Positions 25,404-33,317 of a stretch of DNA of 64,000 nt are shown piece by piece. Each line of letters begins with the position of its first letter. Position 1 is the first letter of the stretch. The position numbers and the translations under genes were made by a program. The stretch comes from Variovorax gossypii. GTDB taxonomy: Bacteria > Pseudomonadota > Gammaproteobacteria > Burkholderiales > Burkholderiaceae_C. Under the pieces are notes generated by a model that worked only from the letters and a program-made list of their open reading frames with translations, was not told the origin of the DNA and made no database searches. Where the stretch lies: positions 248,001 through 312,000 of the forward strand of contig NZ_RXOE01000003.1 in NCBI RefSeq assembly GCF_003965815.1, in the 5' to 3' direction.

Positions 25404-25480
25404 ATCGCGTTTCTCGCGAACGGAGTAGGTAGGGGAGAGAGAAAGTGAGCGGCCCCGGCGCAAGCCGGGGCCGTTTTTTT
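25404..25480 (+). ncRNA. Candidate small RNA downstream of the two-component system
   Basis: From the predicted start near 25404 the transcript would be about 77 nt. It has a short 5' hairpin (TCGCG, loop, CGCGA; 25405-25419), a purine-rich unpaired linker with GGA triplets at 25422-25424 and 25434-25436, and a strong terminator hairpin at 25450-25473 with seven Ts. No protein-coding frame fits. The GGA motifs could bind CsrA/RsmA-type proteins. The alternative is that this is only the 3' untranslated end of the kinase operon. Confidence 0.35.
25450..25480 (+). terminator. Strong intrinsic terminator
   Basis: CGGCCCCGGC (25450-25459), GCAA loop and GCCGGGGCCG (25464-25473) form a perfect 10-bp GC stem, followed by seven Ts (25474-25480). 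It points rightward and ends six bases before the convergent ftsY stop codon. Confidence 0.92.
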
Positions 25481-25485
25481 CTTTC

Positions 25486-26754
25486 TTATCCGAGCAGTGC
25501 CTGCGCGAATTCGCGGGCGTTGAAGGTTTCCAGGTCTTCCAGCTTTTCGCCCACGCCGATGAAATAGACCGGAATCGGCCTTTCCCGCGCGATGGCGCAC
25601 AGCACGCCGCCCTTGGCCGTGCCGTCGAGCTTGGTCACGACCAGGCCCGTGAGGCCCAGCGTCTCGTCGAAGGCCTTGACCTGTGCCAGCGCGTTCTGGC
25701 CGGTGTTGCCGTCGATCACCAGCAGCACCTCGTGCGGCGCCGTGCCGTCGGCCTTGGTGACGACGCGCTTGATCTTCTTCAGCTCGTCCATCAGGTGCAG
25801 CTGCGTCGGCAGGCGGCCGGCCGTGTCGACCAGCACCACGTCCTTGCCGCGCGCCTTGCCGGCGTTCACCGCGTCGAAGCTCACGGCCGACGGGTCGCCG
25901 CCTTCCTGGCTCACGATCTCCACGGTGTTGCGGTCGGCCCAGACCAGCAGCTGCTCGCGCGCCGCCGCGCGGAAGGTGTCGGCCGCTGCCAGCAGCACCG
26001 AGGCGCCTTCGTCCGCCAGGTGCTTGGTGAGCTTGCCGATGGAGGTGGTCTTGCCCGCGCCGTTGACGCCGGCCACCATGATCACGGTGGGCGTGAACTG
26101 GCCGATGACCAGCGGCTTCTCGAGCGGACGCAGCAGGTCGGCCACAGTCTCGGCCAGCAGCGCCTTGACCTGCGAGGCGTCGGTGGCCATCTGGCGCTTC
26201 ACGCGGCCGCGCAGGTCGTCGAGCAGGTACTCGGTCGCCTTCACGCCGGTGTCGGCCATCAGCAGGGCGGATTCGAGCTCTTCGTACAGATCCTCATCGA
26301 TCTTCGCGTTGACGAACACGGCCTGGATGCCGGTGCCGGTCTTGCGCAGGCCGGTCTTGAGCTTGTCGAACCAGCCCTTGCGCTCGGTGGCGATGACGGG
26401 TTCGGCAATCGGCGCGACGACCGGCGCTGGCGCCGGAACGGGGGCGGCAACCGGAGGAGCGGAAACAGGGGCTGGAGCGGGCGATGCAACCGGTGCGGGG
26501 GCCGGCGCAGGAGCTGGCGAAGGCACTGGCGCCGGTGCCGGTGCTGCAACGGGTGTGAGAGCGGGTGTGAGAGCGGGTGCGGGTGGCGGGGCAGGCGTTT
26601 CTTCCACCGTCGGCTTCGAGCCGAACCAGCTCGAAGGCGAGAACACCGAGCGCGCCGGCGCGGGCTCCGGGGCAGGCGCCGCCGGGGCCGGCGGGGTGGA
26701 CGCCGGCGCATCGGGGGTTTCGGCAGGCGGTTTTTTCTTGAAGAAACTGAACAT
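25486..26754 (-). CDS. ftsY: Signal recognition particle receptor FtsY
   Basis: 422 residues. After MFSFFKKK, residues 9-120 form a low-complexity Pro/Ala-rich acidic A-domain replacement, then the NG domain follows: helical N part (WFDKLKTGLRKTGTGIQ), P-loop GVNGAGKTTS, DTFRAAAREQL, DTAGRLPTQ and TKLDGTAKGG. FtsY receives ribosome-SRP complexes at the membrane and hydrolyses GTP together with Ffh. The A region is compositionally unusual but typical for Burkholderiales. It is divergent from the M16 peptidase genes, with 29 bases between. Confidence 0.96.
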   Translation of the reverse strand: MFSFFKKKPPAETPDAPASTPPAPAAPAPEPAPARSVFSPSSWFGSKPTVEETPAPPPAPALTPALTPVAAPAPAPVPSPAPAPAPAPVASPAPAPVSAPPVAAPVPAPAPVVAPIAEPVIATERKGWFDKLKTGLRKTGTGIQAVFVNAKIDEDLYEELESALLMADTGVKATEYLLDDLRGRVKRQMATDASQVKALLAETVADLLRPLEKPLVIGQFTPTVIMVAGVNGAGKTTSIGKLTKHLADEGASVLLAAADTFRAAAREQLLVWADRNTVEIVSQEGGDPSAVSFDAVNAGKARGKDVVLVDTAGRLPTQLHLMDELKKIKRVVTKADGTAPHEVLLVIDGNTGQNALAQVKAFDETLGLTGLVVTKLDGTAKGGVLCAIARERPIPVYFIGVGEKLEDLETFNAREFAQALLG

Positions 26755-26783
26755 CGGGAGCTTTTTACAATCCGAGCCATTCT

Positions 26784-28235
26784 ATGAAACACCTCCCGCC
26801 ACGCCGTGCTGCGTCTGGTGCGGTGCTGGCGATGGCGCTTCTGGCGTCGTGGGCCATGCCTGTCCAGGCCCAGTCCACACCGGCTTCCAGCCCGTCTTCC
26901 GCCGCCGCAGCCGCGGCGCCCGGCCCCCAGCAATTCACGCTCGCCAACGGCATGACGCTGATCGTGCAGCCCGACCGGCGCTCGCCCACGGCGGTTCAGA
27001 TGGTCTGGGTGCGCGTCGGTTCCATCGACGAGGTCGACGGCACCTCCGGCGTGGCGCATGCGCTCGAACACATGATGTTCAAGGGCACCAAGGACATCAA
27101 GCCCGGCGAGTTCTCGCGCCGCGTGGCCGCCCTCGGCGGCCAGGAAAACGCCTTCACCACCCGCGACTACACGGGCTACTACCAGCAGATCCCGGTCGGC
27201 AGCCTCGAACAGGTGATGAAGCTCGAATCGGACCGCTTCGCCAACAACCAGTGGCCCGACGACGAGTTCAAGCGCGAGATCGAGGTGGTCAAGGAAGAAC
27301 GCCGCCTGCGCACCGAAGACCAGCCGCGCGCCCTGCTCGGCGAGCAGCAGAACGCCGCCGTCTTCACCGCCTCTCCCTATCACCGCCCCGTGGTCGGCTG
27401 GATGAGCGACCTCGACGCCATGACGCCCGAGGACGCACGCGCCTTCTTCAAGCGCTGGTACGTGCCGGCCAACGCCGTGCTCGTGGTGGCCGGCGACGTC
27501 GACGTGGCCCAGGTGCGCGCCATGGCCGAGAAGTACTACGGCCGCATCCCCTCGCGCGCGGTGCCCGAGCGCAAGCCGCGCACCGAGCCGGCCCAGCGCG
27601 GCATCCGACGCCTCGAGCTGAAGGCGCCCGCCGAGCAGGCCTATGTGTCGCTGGCCTATCGCGTGCCGCAGCTCGCCAATATCGACGACGTGAACAGCGA
27701 CGCCTGGGCGCTGGTGGTGCTTTCCGCTGTGCTCGACGGCTACGCCGGTGCCCGGCTCGACCGCGCGCTGACCCAGGGCCCCGACCGCGTCGCCGATTCG
27801 GCCGGTGCCTACTCGGGCTTCGTCGGCCGCGGCCCGCAGCTCTTCGTGCTCGACGGCGTTCCGGCCGCGGGCAAGAGCGCCGAGGTGGTGGAAGCCGCCC
27901 TGCGTGCGCAAGTGGCGCGCATCGCCAAGGACGGCGTGGGCGAAGCCGAACTGGCACGCGTCAAGACCCAGTGGGTGGCGAGCGAAACCTACAAGCGCGA
28001 CTCGGTGATGGCGCAGGCGCGCGAACTCGGCAGCAACTGGATCCAGGGCCTGCCGCTCGACGCCAGCGAGCGCATCGTCGCGCGGCTGCAATCCGTCACG
28101 GCCGCGCAGGTGCAGGCCGTGGCCGCCAAGTACTTCGGCGACGACCAGCTCACCGTCGCGACGCTGCGTCCGCTGCCGCCCGAAGCCAAGCCCCGTGGCC
28201 GCGGCTTTGCCGCGCCCGCCGGCGAAATGCGCTGA
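26784..28235 (+). CDS. M16 family zinc metallopeptidase, active-type subunit
   Basis: 483 residues with a signal peptide (about 1-30, ending MPVQAQ). The inverted zinc motif is complete: H92-x-x-E95-H96 in HALEHMMFKG, with the downstream glutamate in EIEVVKEERRLR. Two M16 domains follow with a KTQWVASETYKRDS helix in the second. M16 peptidases degrade small peptides in the periplasm. The next gene encodes a related protein without the zinc motif, as in heterodimeric M16B enzymes. Confidence 0.92.
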   Translation: MKHLPPRRAASGAVLAMALLASWAMPVQAQSTPASSPSSAAAAAAPGPQQFTLANGMTLIVQPDRRSPTAVQMVWVRVGSIDEVDGTSGVAHALEHMMFKGTKDIKPGEFSRRVAALGGQENAFTTRDYTGYYQQIPVGSLEQVMKLESDRFANNQWPDDEFKREIEVVKEERRLRTEDQPRALLGEQQNAAVFTASPYHRPVVGWMSDLDAMTPEDARAFFKRWYVPANAVLVVAGDVDVAQVRAMAEKYYGRIPSRAVPERKPRTEPAQRGIRRLELKAPAEQAYVSLAYRVPQLANIDDVNSDAWALVVLSAVLDGYAGARLDRALTQGPDRVADSAGAYSGFVGRGPQLFVLDGVPAAGKSAEVVEAALRAQVARIAKDGVGEAELARVKTQWVASETYKRDSVMAQARELGSNWIQGLPLDASERIVARLQSVTAAQVQAVAAKYFGDDQLTVATLRPLPPEAKPRGRGFAAPAGEMR

Positions 28236-28249
28236 AAGGGCCCGATTCC

Positions 28250-29638
28250 ATGACGAAGACTCTCCTCAAGAAGATCGCGCGCCGCGCCCTGTTCGCGGGC
28301 GCGGCCGCCATCGCGGGCATCACCGTCGCGCAGGCCGCGCTGCCCATCCAGCACTGGACGCTGGCCAGCGGTGCAAAGATCTACCTGGTGTCGACCAACG
28401 CGCTGCCGATCGTCGACGTGCAGATCGATTTCGACGCCGGCAGCCGCCGCGACCCCGCCGCGCAGGCCGGCCTCGCCAGCACCACTGCCACCATGGTCGA
28501 GAAGGGCGTGCGCGCCGGCAGGAACGGCGAGCCCGCGCTCGACCAGAATGCGCTGGGCGAAGCCTGGGCCGACCTGGGCGCCAGCTTCGACGCGAGCGCC
28601 GGCACCGACCGCACCAGCTATTCGCTGCGCTCGCTGTCCGATCCGGCGCTGCTCAAAAAGGCGGTGGCGCTGGCGGCGCGCGAGATCGGCGAGCCGTCCT
28701 TCCCCGACGACGTGTGGCAGCGCGAGCGCGAGCGCATCAACGCGGCCATCAAGGAAGCCAACACCAAGCCCGCCACCATTGCCGGCCGCGCGTTCGCGGC
28801 CGACGTCTACGGCGCGCATCCCTACGGCCAGGAAGTGACTGAAGAAACGCTCGCGCGCATCGACACCGCCGCCATGCGCCAGCGCTACCAGCAGCTCATC
28901 GTGCCGTGCCGCGCCAAGCTCAGCATCGTCGGTGCCGTCACGCGCGCCGAGGCCGAGACCATCGCCACCACGCTGCTGTCGCGCCTGCCCGGCCCCGAGG
29001 CCTGCACGCCGCTGCCGCCCATCGCGCCGGTGGCCGCGCTGACCGGGCCGAAGGACGAGCGCATCGCCTTCGACTCGGCGCAGGCCCACGTCCTCATCGG
29101 CCAGCCCGGCTACCCGCGCAAGGACCCGGACCACTTCGCGCTCACGCTGGGCAACTACGTGCTGGGCGGCGGCGGTTTCGTCTCGCGCCTGATGAACGAG
29201 GTGCGCGAGAAGCGCGGCCTCACCTACAGCATCTACAGCGGCTTCGCGCCGGGGCTCGAGGCGGGCGCGTTCCGCGTCGGCTTCCAGACCCGGCCCGACC
29301 AGGCCGAGGAGGCCGTCAAGGTGTCGCGCGAGGTGCTCGCGAAGTTCGTGGCCGAAGGCCCCACCGCCAGCGAGCTGAAGGCCGCCAAGGACAACCTGAT
29401 CGGCGGCTTCCCGCTGCTGCTGGACAGCAACCGCAAGCTGATCGGCAACGTCGCCAACATCGCCTGGCACGACCTGCCGCTGGACTACCTCGACACCTGG
29501 ACCGCGCGCATGAACGCGGTCACGGCCGCCGACATCAAGGCTGCTTTCCAGCGCAAGCTGCAGCCCGAGCGGATGGTGACGGTGGTGGTGGGCGCCAAGG
29601 ACGCCAAGGACGCGAAAACCGCCAAGGCGCAGCAGTAG
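28250..29638 (+). CDS. M16 family peptidase-like protein lacking the zinc motif
   Basis: 462 residues with a signal peptide (about 1-28, ending TVAQA). The fold of an M16 peptidase is recognisable (GAKIYLVSTNALPIVDVQIDFDAGSRRDP, then LNxYVLGGGGFVSRLMNEVREKRGLTYS), but at the place of HxxEH it reads TTATMVEKG, so no zinc site is present. In M16B pairs one subunit carries the catalytic zinc and the other supplies the R/Y substrate pair, here REKRGLTYS. It starts 14 bases after the active subunit gene, so both are surely co-expressed. The tail is Lys/Ala/Asp-rich. Confidence 0.9.
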   Translation: MTKTLLKKIARRALFAGAAAIAGITVAQAALPIQHWTLASGAKIYLVSTNALPIVDVQIDFDAGSRRDPAAQAGLASTTATMVEKGVRAGRNGEPALDQNALGEAWADLGASFDASAGTDRTSYSLRSLSDPALLKKAVALAAREIGEPSFPDDVWQRERERINAAIKEANTKPATIAGRAFAADVYGAHPYGQEVTEETLARIDTAAMRQRYQQLIVPCRAKLSIVGAVTRAEAETIATTLLSRLPGPEACTPLPPIAPVAALTGPKDERIAFDSAQAHVLIGQPGYPRKDPDHFALTLGNYVLGGGGFVSRLMNEVREKRGLTYSIYSGFAPGLEAGAFRVGFQTRPDQAEEAVKVSREVLAKFVAEGPTASELKAAKDNLIGGFPLLLDSNRKLIGNVANIAWHDLPLDYLDTWTARMNAVTAADIKAAFQRKLQPERMVTVVVGAKDAKDAKTAKAQQ

Positions 29639-29665
29639 CCTGTCCCTCTCCCGGCACCTGCGACA

Positions 29666-29764
29666 GGCTCCTTCGTGGGCACCGCGGAACCGGCTCCGCC
29701 GGGCCGCAGGTGTCGTCCCAGGCGAGGGGGGCGCAGCGACACGAAGCGCGCGAAGCCTGGGGGG
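29666..29764. repeat. Dispersed approx. 100-base repeat, copy 1
   Basis: Runs from GGCTCCTTCG to GCGCGAAGCCTGGGGG and is roughly 80 percent alike by eye to 46186-46286 in the same orientation. It holds a CCGGC-TCC-GCCGG mini-hairpin. It fills the gap between the M16 pair and argP, ending five bases before the argP stop codon. It is non-coding and carries no transposase. Confidence 0.7.
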
Positions 29765-29769
29765 AGTGC

Positions 29770-30684
29770 CTAGCCCAAGGCGTGCGGGCCGCTGCCGGCG
29801 GCTGCGCGCACGGCGGCTCCCAACCGCTCCAGCAGCTTCGGCGCCGCGCGCGCGTGCTGCCAGTAGAGCGGCACCGGCAGCGTCGAGCCCGGCACCAGCT
29901 CGACCAGCCTTCCTTCCCTGAGTGCGTCGGCCACCATGCTGACGGGGTGCATGCCCCAGCCCATGCCCGAGCACGCCGCCTCGACGAAGGCGCTGGGCGA
30001 CGGGATCCAGTGCCTGGGCGTCTCGACGTTGCGGTGGCAGATGCGCCGTACCCAGCGCGCCTGCAGCCGGTCCTTGCGGTCGAACACCAGGCTCGGCGCC
30101 TCCGCCAGCGTGCGGGCGCCCACGCCTTTTGCGAAATGCTCGCGTACGAACTCCGGGCTGGCCGCCGCCACGTAGTGCATGGTGCCCAGCGCCTCGCTGT
30201 TGCAGCCGGCCACCGGCTGGGCCAGCGCCGTCACCGCCGCGAGCACCGCGCCGCTGCGCAGCCGTTCGGCCGTGTGGTCCTGGTCGTCCACCGAGAGGTC
30301 GAGCAGCGCGCCCGGTTCCTGCGCAGCGAAGGCCGAGGCGGCGGCGATGAACCAGGTCGCGAGGGTGTCGGCGTTGACGGCCACCCGTATCGTGACGCGC
30401 TCGTCGCCCGCCTCGCCGCCGCCCATGCCCAGGGCGGGCAGGGTCTCGCGCAGCTCGTGCTCCAGCATGCCCACGCGCTCGACGTGTCGGCACAGCTGCT
30501 GCCCGGCCTCGGTGGCCACGCAGGGCTGGCCGCGCACCAGCAGGGCGCCGCCGGTGCGTTCCTCCAGCTGCCTGATGCGCTGCGACACCGCCGAGGGCGT
30601 GACATGCAGCGCGCGGGCGGCGCGTTCGAAACTGCCTTCGCGCACGACGGCGGCCAGGGCGTTCAGGGCGGCGTAGTCCAGCAT
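29770..30684 (-). CDS. argP: LysR-type regulator ArgP
   Basis: 304 residues. The winged helix-turn-helix is at residues 1-60 (DYAALNALAAVVREGSFERAARALHVTPSAVSQRIRQLEE), followed by a LysR effector domain. The sequence matches the ArgP/IciA/LysG family, which senses lysine or arginine and activates the argO/lysE exporter. The divergent position next to argO (78 bases apart) confirms the pairing. GTTTGAAT occurs twice in the shared AT-rich gap (30686 and 30726), a possible part of its binding site. Confidence 0.92.
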   Translation of the reverse strand: MLDYAALNALAAVVREGSFERAARALHVTPSAVSQRIRQLEERTGGALLVRGQPCVATEAGQQLCRHVERVGMLEHELRETLPALGMGGGEAGDERVTIRVAVNADTLATWFIAAASAFAAQEPGALLDLSVDDQDHTAERLRSGAVLAAVTALAQPVAGCNSEALGTMHYVAAASPEFVREHFAKGVGARTLAEAPSLVFDRKDRLQARWVRRICHRNVETPRHWIPSPSAFVEAACSGMGWGMHPVSMVADALREGRLVELVPGSTLPVPLYWQHARAAPKLLERLGAAVRAAAGSGPHALG

Positions 30685-30762
30685 GGTTTGAATGAAGAAA
30701 AACTGAATCGGATTAAGAAAGTTTAGTTTGAATTAATTCGGTGCGGACGGCATCCTCGAAGC

Positions 30763-31398
30763 ATGCAAGCCGTACACGTCACCACCGCCTTCGCCAACGG
30801 GCTCTTCATGAGCCTGGTCCTCATCGTCGCCATCGGCGCGCAGAACGCCTATGTGCTGCGCCAGGGCTTGCGTCGCGAGCATGTGGGCGCGGTCGTGCTG
30901 TTCTGCGCCGCCAGCGACGCGGTGCTGATCGGCGCCGGCGTGGCCGGCATGGCGCAGGTGCTCCAGGGACGGCCGATGCTGGCCACCGTGCTCGCGGGGC
31001 TCGGCGCGGCCTTCCTGTGCGCCTACGGGCTCAGGGCGCTGTGGCGTTCGCGCCAGCCCGCGGCGCTGCAGGCCACGGCGCAGGGCATCTCGCTGTCGCG
31101 CACCGCCGTGGTGGCGCAGGCGGCCGGTTTCACGCTGCTGAATCCGCACGTCTACCTCGACACGGTGCTGCTCGTGGGCAGCGCGGGCGCGCAGTACGCG
31201 GGCATGCTCAAGGTCTGGTTCGTGGCAGGGGCCAGCGCGGCGAGCGTGCTGTGGTTCACCTCGCTGGGCTTCGGTGCGCGGCTGCTCGCGCCGGTGTTCG
31301 CCCGGCCGCGCGCCTGGCAGATGCTCGACGCGCTGGTCGGCGGCACCATGCTCGTGCTGGCGGCCATGTTGGCGCGGCGCGCGCTGACGGGGGCGTGA
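30763..31398 (+). CDS. argO: LysE/ArgO family basic amino acid exporter
   Basis: 211 residues with six predicted membrane helices. Family marks are FANGLFMSLVLIVAIGAQNAYVLRQGL at the N-terminus and GFTLLNPHVYLDTVLLVGS in the fourth to fifth helices. It exports arginine and/or lysine, using the proton gradient. Divergent argP is the presumed activator. It is followed by rsmD, whose start codon lies in a hairpin. Confidence 0.93.
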   Translation: MQAVHVTTAFANGLFMSLVLIVAIGAQNAYVLRQGLRREHVGAVVLFCAASDAVLIGAGVAGMAQVLQGRPMLATVLAGLGAAFLCAYGLRALWRSRQPAALQATAQGISLSRTAVVAQAAGFTLLNPHVYLDTVLLVGSAGAQYAGMLKVWFVAGASAASVLWFTSLGFGARLLAPVFARPRAWQMLDALVGGTMLVLAAMLARRALTGA

Positions 31399-31406
31399 GA
31401 GCCAGC

Positions 31407-31436
31407 GCATGCGGCGGCGTTAAGCTCGCCGCATGC
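31407..31436 (+). promoter_or_regulatory. Hairpin enclosing the rsmD start codon
   Basis: GCATGCGGCG (31407-31416) and CGCCGCATGC (31427-31436) are perfect complements with a 10-base loop. The ATG of rsmD is at 31433-31435, inside the right arm. If formed in mRNA, the stem would hide the ribosome binding region. There is no T run, so it is not a standard terminator for argO. Confidence 0.55.
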
Positions 31437-32101
31437 CCCAGAAGAAAGCCGCCCCAGCCTCCCGTTCCGCGCCAGCAGGCAAGTCCAAGCCTGCGGTGAA
31501 GCGCCCGTCGAAGCCCAGCGAGGTGCGCATCATCGGCGGCGAATGGAAGCGCACCCGCCTCGCCGTGGCCGACAAGCCCGGCCTGCGCCCCACGCCCGAC
31601 CGCGTGCGCGAGACCATCTTCAACTGGCTCGCGAGCCTGGCCGGTGCCGGTGGCGGCGAGCTGCCGGGCTGGCAGTGCGTGGATGCCTTCGCGGGCACCG
31701 GCGCCCTCGGCTTCGAGGCTGCCTCGCGCGGCGCGGCCGGCGTGCTGCTGTGCGAGCAGGACGCTTCGCTCGTCGCCCAGCTGCAGGCCGTGAAGACCAA
31801 GCTCGAGGCCGAGGCCGTGCGCATCGAGCGCGGCAACGGCGTCACGGCGCTCGAACGCGCGCCGGCCGGCAGCCTCGACGCCGTGTTCCTCGATCCGCCC
31901 TTCGACAACGTCGCCCTCTACGAACCCGCGCTTCGCGCCGCCGCGCGCGCACTGCGCGCCGAGGGCTCTGTGTACCTCGAGGCGCCGCGTCGCTGGAGCG
32001 GCGAAGAGCTCGCGGCGCTTGGCCTCGCGGAGTTCCGCTACCTCAAGGCCGGCGCGGTTCACGCGCATCTGCTGAGGCCGGCGGCGCAGGGGACTGCATA
32101 A
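31433..32101 (+). CDS. rsmD: 16S rRNA (guanine(966)-N(2))-methyltransferase
   Basis: 222 residues. After a basic, low-complexity tail of about 25 residues comes the RsmD core: [32 protein letters not shown]-binding [19 protein letters not shown] and catalytic DPPF. It methylates G966 of 16S rRNA during small-subunit assembly. The start at 31433 has no visible Shine-Dalgarno and lies within a 10-bp hairpin. coaD follows 43 bases downstream, the usual rsmD-coaD order. Confidence 0.93.
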   Translation: MPQKKAAPASRSAPAGKSKPAVKRPSKPSEVRIIGGEWKRTRLAVADKPGLRPTPDRVRETIFNWLASLAGAGGGELPGWQCVDAFAGTGALGFEAASRGAAGVLLCEQDASLVAQLQAVKTKLEAEAVRIERGNGVTALERAPAGSLDAVFLDPPFDNVALYEPALRAAARALRAEGSVYLEAPRRWSGEELAALGLAEFRYLKAGAVHAHLLRPAAQGTA

Positions 32102-32144
32102 TCCGCCGGACAAGCCGCACCGGCAGCATGAGGAAGAAGCAACC

Positions 32145-32648
32145 ATGGCCAGCAACGTCATCGCGGTTTATCCCGGCACATTCGACCCCATCACCCTCGG
32201 TCACGAGGACGTGGTGCGCCGTGCCACCCAGCTCTTTTCCAAGGTGATCGTCGCGGTGGCGGCGGGCCACCACAAGAAGGCGCTGTTCACGCTGTCCGAA
32301 CGCATCGACATGGCCCGCGAGGCCGTCAAGCCCTACAGCGACCAGGTTTCCGTCGAGAGCTTCTCCGGGTTGCTGCGCGACTTCGTCGTCGCGCGCGGCG
32401 GCAAGGCCATGGTGCGCGGCCTGCGCGCCGTGACCGACTTCGACTACGAGTTCCAGCTCGCCGGCATGAACCGCTCGCTGATGCCCGACGTCGAGACCGT
32501 GTTCCTGACCCCAAGCGACAAGTACCAGTTCATCTCCAGCACCTTCGTGCGCGAGATCGCCATGCTCGGCGGCGAGGTCCACAAGTTCGTCTCCCCGAAC
32601 GTGGAGCAGCAGCTCGCCGCCAAGGTCCGCAGCCTCGGCCGTGAATAA
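32145..32648 (+). CDS. coaD: Phosphopantetheine adenylyltransferase
   Basis: 167 residues, the normal CoaD length. The nucleotidyltransferase motif [10 protein letters not shown] occupies 11-20, the [16 protein letters not shown] segment follows in the middle, and [10 protein letters not shown] is the second ATP-binding motif. It transfers AMP from ATP to 4'-phosphopantetheine, the penultimate step of coenzyme A synthesis. Confidence 0.97.
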   Translation: MASNVIAVYPGTFDPITLGHEDVVRRATQLFSKVIVAVAAGHHKKALFTLSERIDMAREAVKPYSDQVSVESFSGLLRDFVVARGGKAMVRGLRAVTDFDYEFQLAGMNRSLMPDVETVFLTPSDKYQFISSTFVREIAMLGGEVHKFVSPNVEQQLAAKVRSLGRE

Positions 32649-32654
32649 GCCGCA

Positions 32655-33317
32655 ATGAGCGGCACCCCTCCGCCCCGCCTGCATCTGCTGGGCGATGCAG
32701 CACTGCTGTGCGAGCTGCCCGCGCCGGCCACTCTGGCGCAGCAGCAGCGCATCTGGGCGCTGGCCGAGCATGCGCGGGAGTGGCCCGGCGTCGGCGAGAC
32801 GCTGCCGGGCATGAACAACCTCACGCTCACTTTCGATCCCGTCGTCATCGACCTGGACACGCTCACCGCCCAGGTGCTCGAGGCCTGGCCCAGGCTGGCC
32901 GCCGGCGCGGTCAGCGGGAGGCTGGTCGAGATCCCGGTCGCCTACGGCGGCGAACACGGGCCCGACCTGGCCGACGTCGCGGCGCACACCGGCTTCACGC
33001 CGGCCGAGGTGGTGCGGCGCCACACCGGCGCCGAGTACGTCGTCTACCTGCTGGGCTTCCTGCCCGGCTTCAGTTTCATGGGCGGGCTGCCGCCCGAGCT
33101 CGCCACGCCGCGCCGCGCCGAGCCGCGCCTTGCCGTGCCCGCGCGATCGGTCGGTATCGGCGGCGAGCAGACCGGCATCTATCCGCTGGTGTCGCCGGGC
33201 GGCTGGCAGCTGATCGGCCGCACGCCGCTCGAGCTGTTCGACCCCGCGGCCGAGCCGCCCACGCTGCTGCGCCCCGGCGATCGCGTGCGCTTCGTGGCGG
33301 AGAGCGTGCAGACATGA
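32655..33317 (+). CDS. pxpB: 5-oxoprolinase subunit B (KipI family)
   Basis: 220 residues of the KipI/carboxyltransferase C-D domain type. Conserved segments are PGMNNLTLTFDP, PVAYGGEHGPDLADVA and the signature GFLPGFSFMGGLP, then TGIYPLVSPGGWQLIGRTP. PxpB and PxpC form one half of the ATP-dependent 5-oxoprolinase that opens pyroglutamate to glutamate. It starts six bases after coaD, and its stop overlaps the pxpC start (ATGA). Confidence 0.92.
   Translation: MSGTPPPRLHLLGDAALLCELPAPATLAQQQRIWALAEHAREWPGVGETLPGMNNLTLTFDPVVIDLDTLTAQVLEAWPRLAAGAVSGRLVEIPVAYGGEHGPDLADVAAHTGFTPAEVVRRHTGAEYVVYLLGFLPGFSFMGGLPPELATPRRAEPRLAVPARSVGIGGEQTGIYPLVSPGGWQLIGRTPLELFDPAAEPPTLLRPGDRVRFVAESVQT

Noticed and set aside
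25441..25500. Possible tiny protein starting at GTG 25445 after a GGGGAG
   Set aside because: It would run through the terminator stem and into ftsY antisense with no sensible composition.
26410..26720. Apparent tandem GC-rich repeats possibly a minisatellite
   Set aside because: They encode the Pro/Ala-rich A region of FtsY in frame; there is no regular unit length.
25592..28249. A very long plus-strand frame running antisense to ftsY into the second M16 gene
   Set aside because: Only the part from 28250 has signal peptide and M16 features; the rest is a shadow of ftsY and the first M16 gene.
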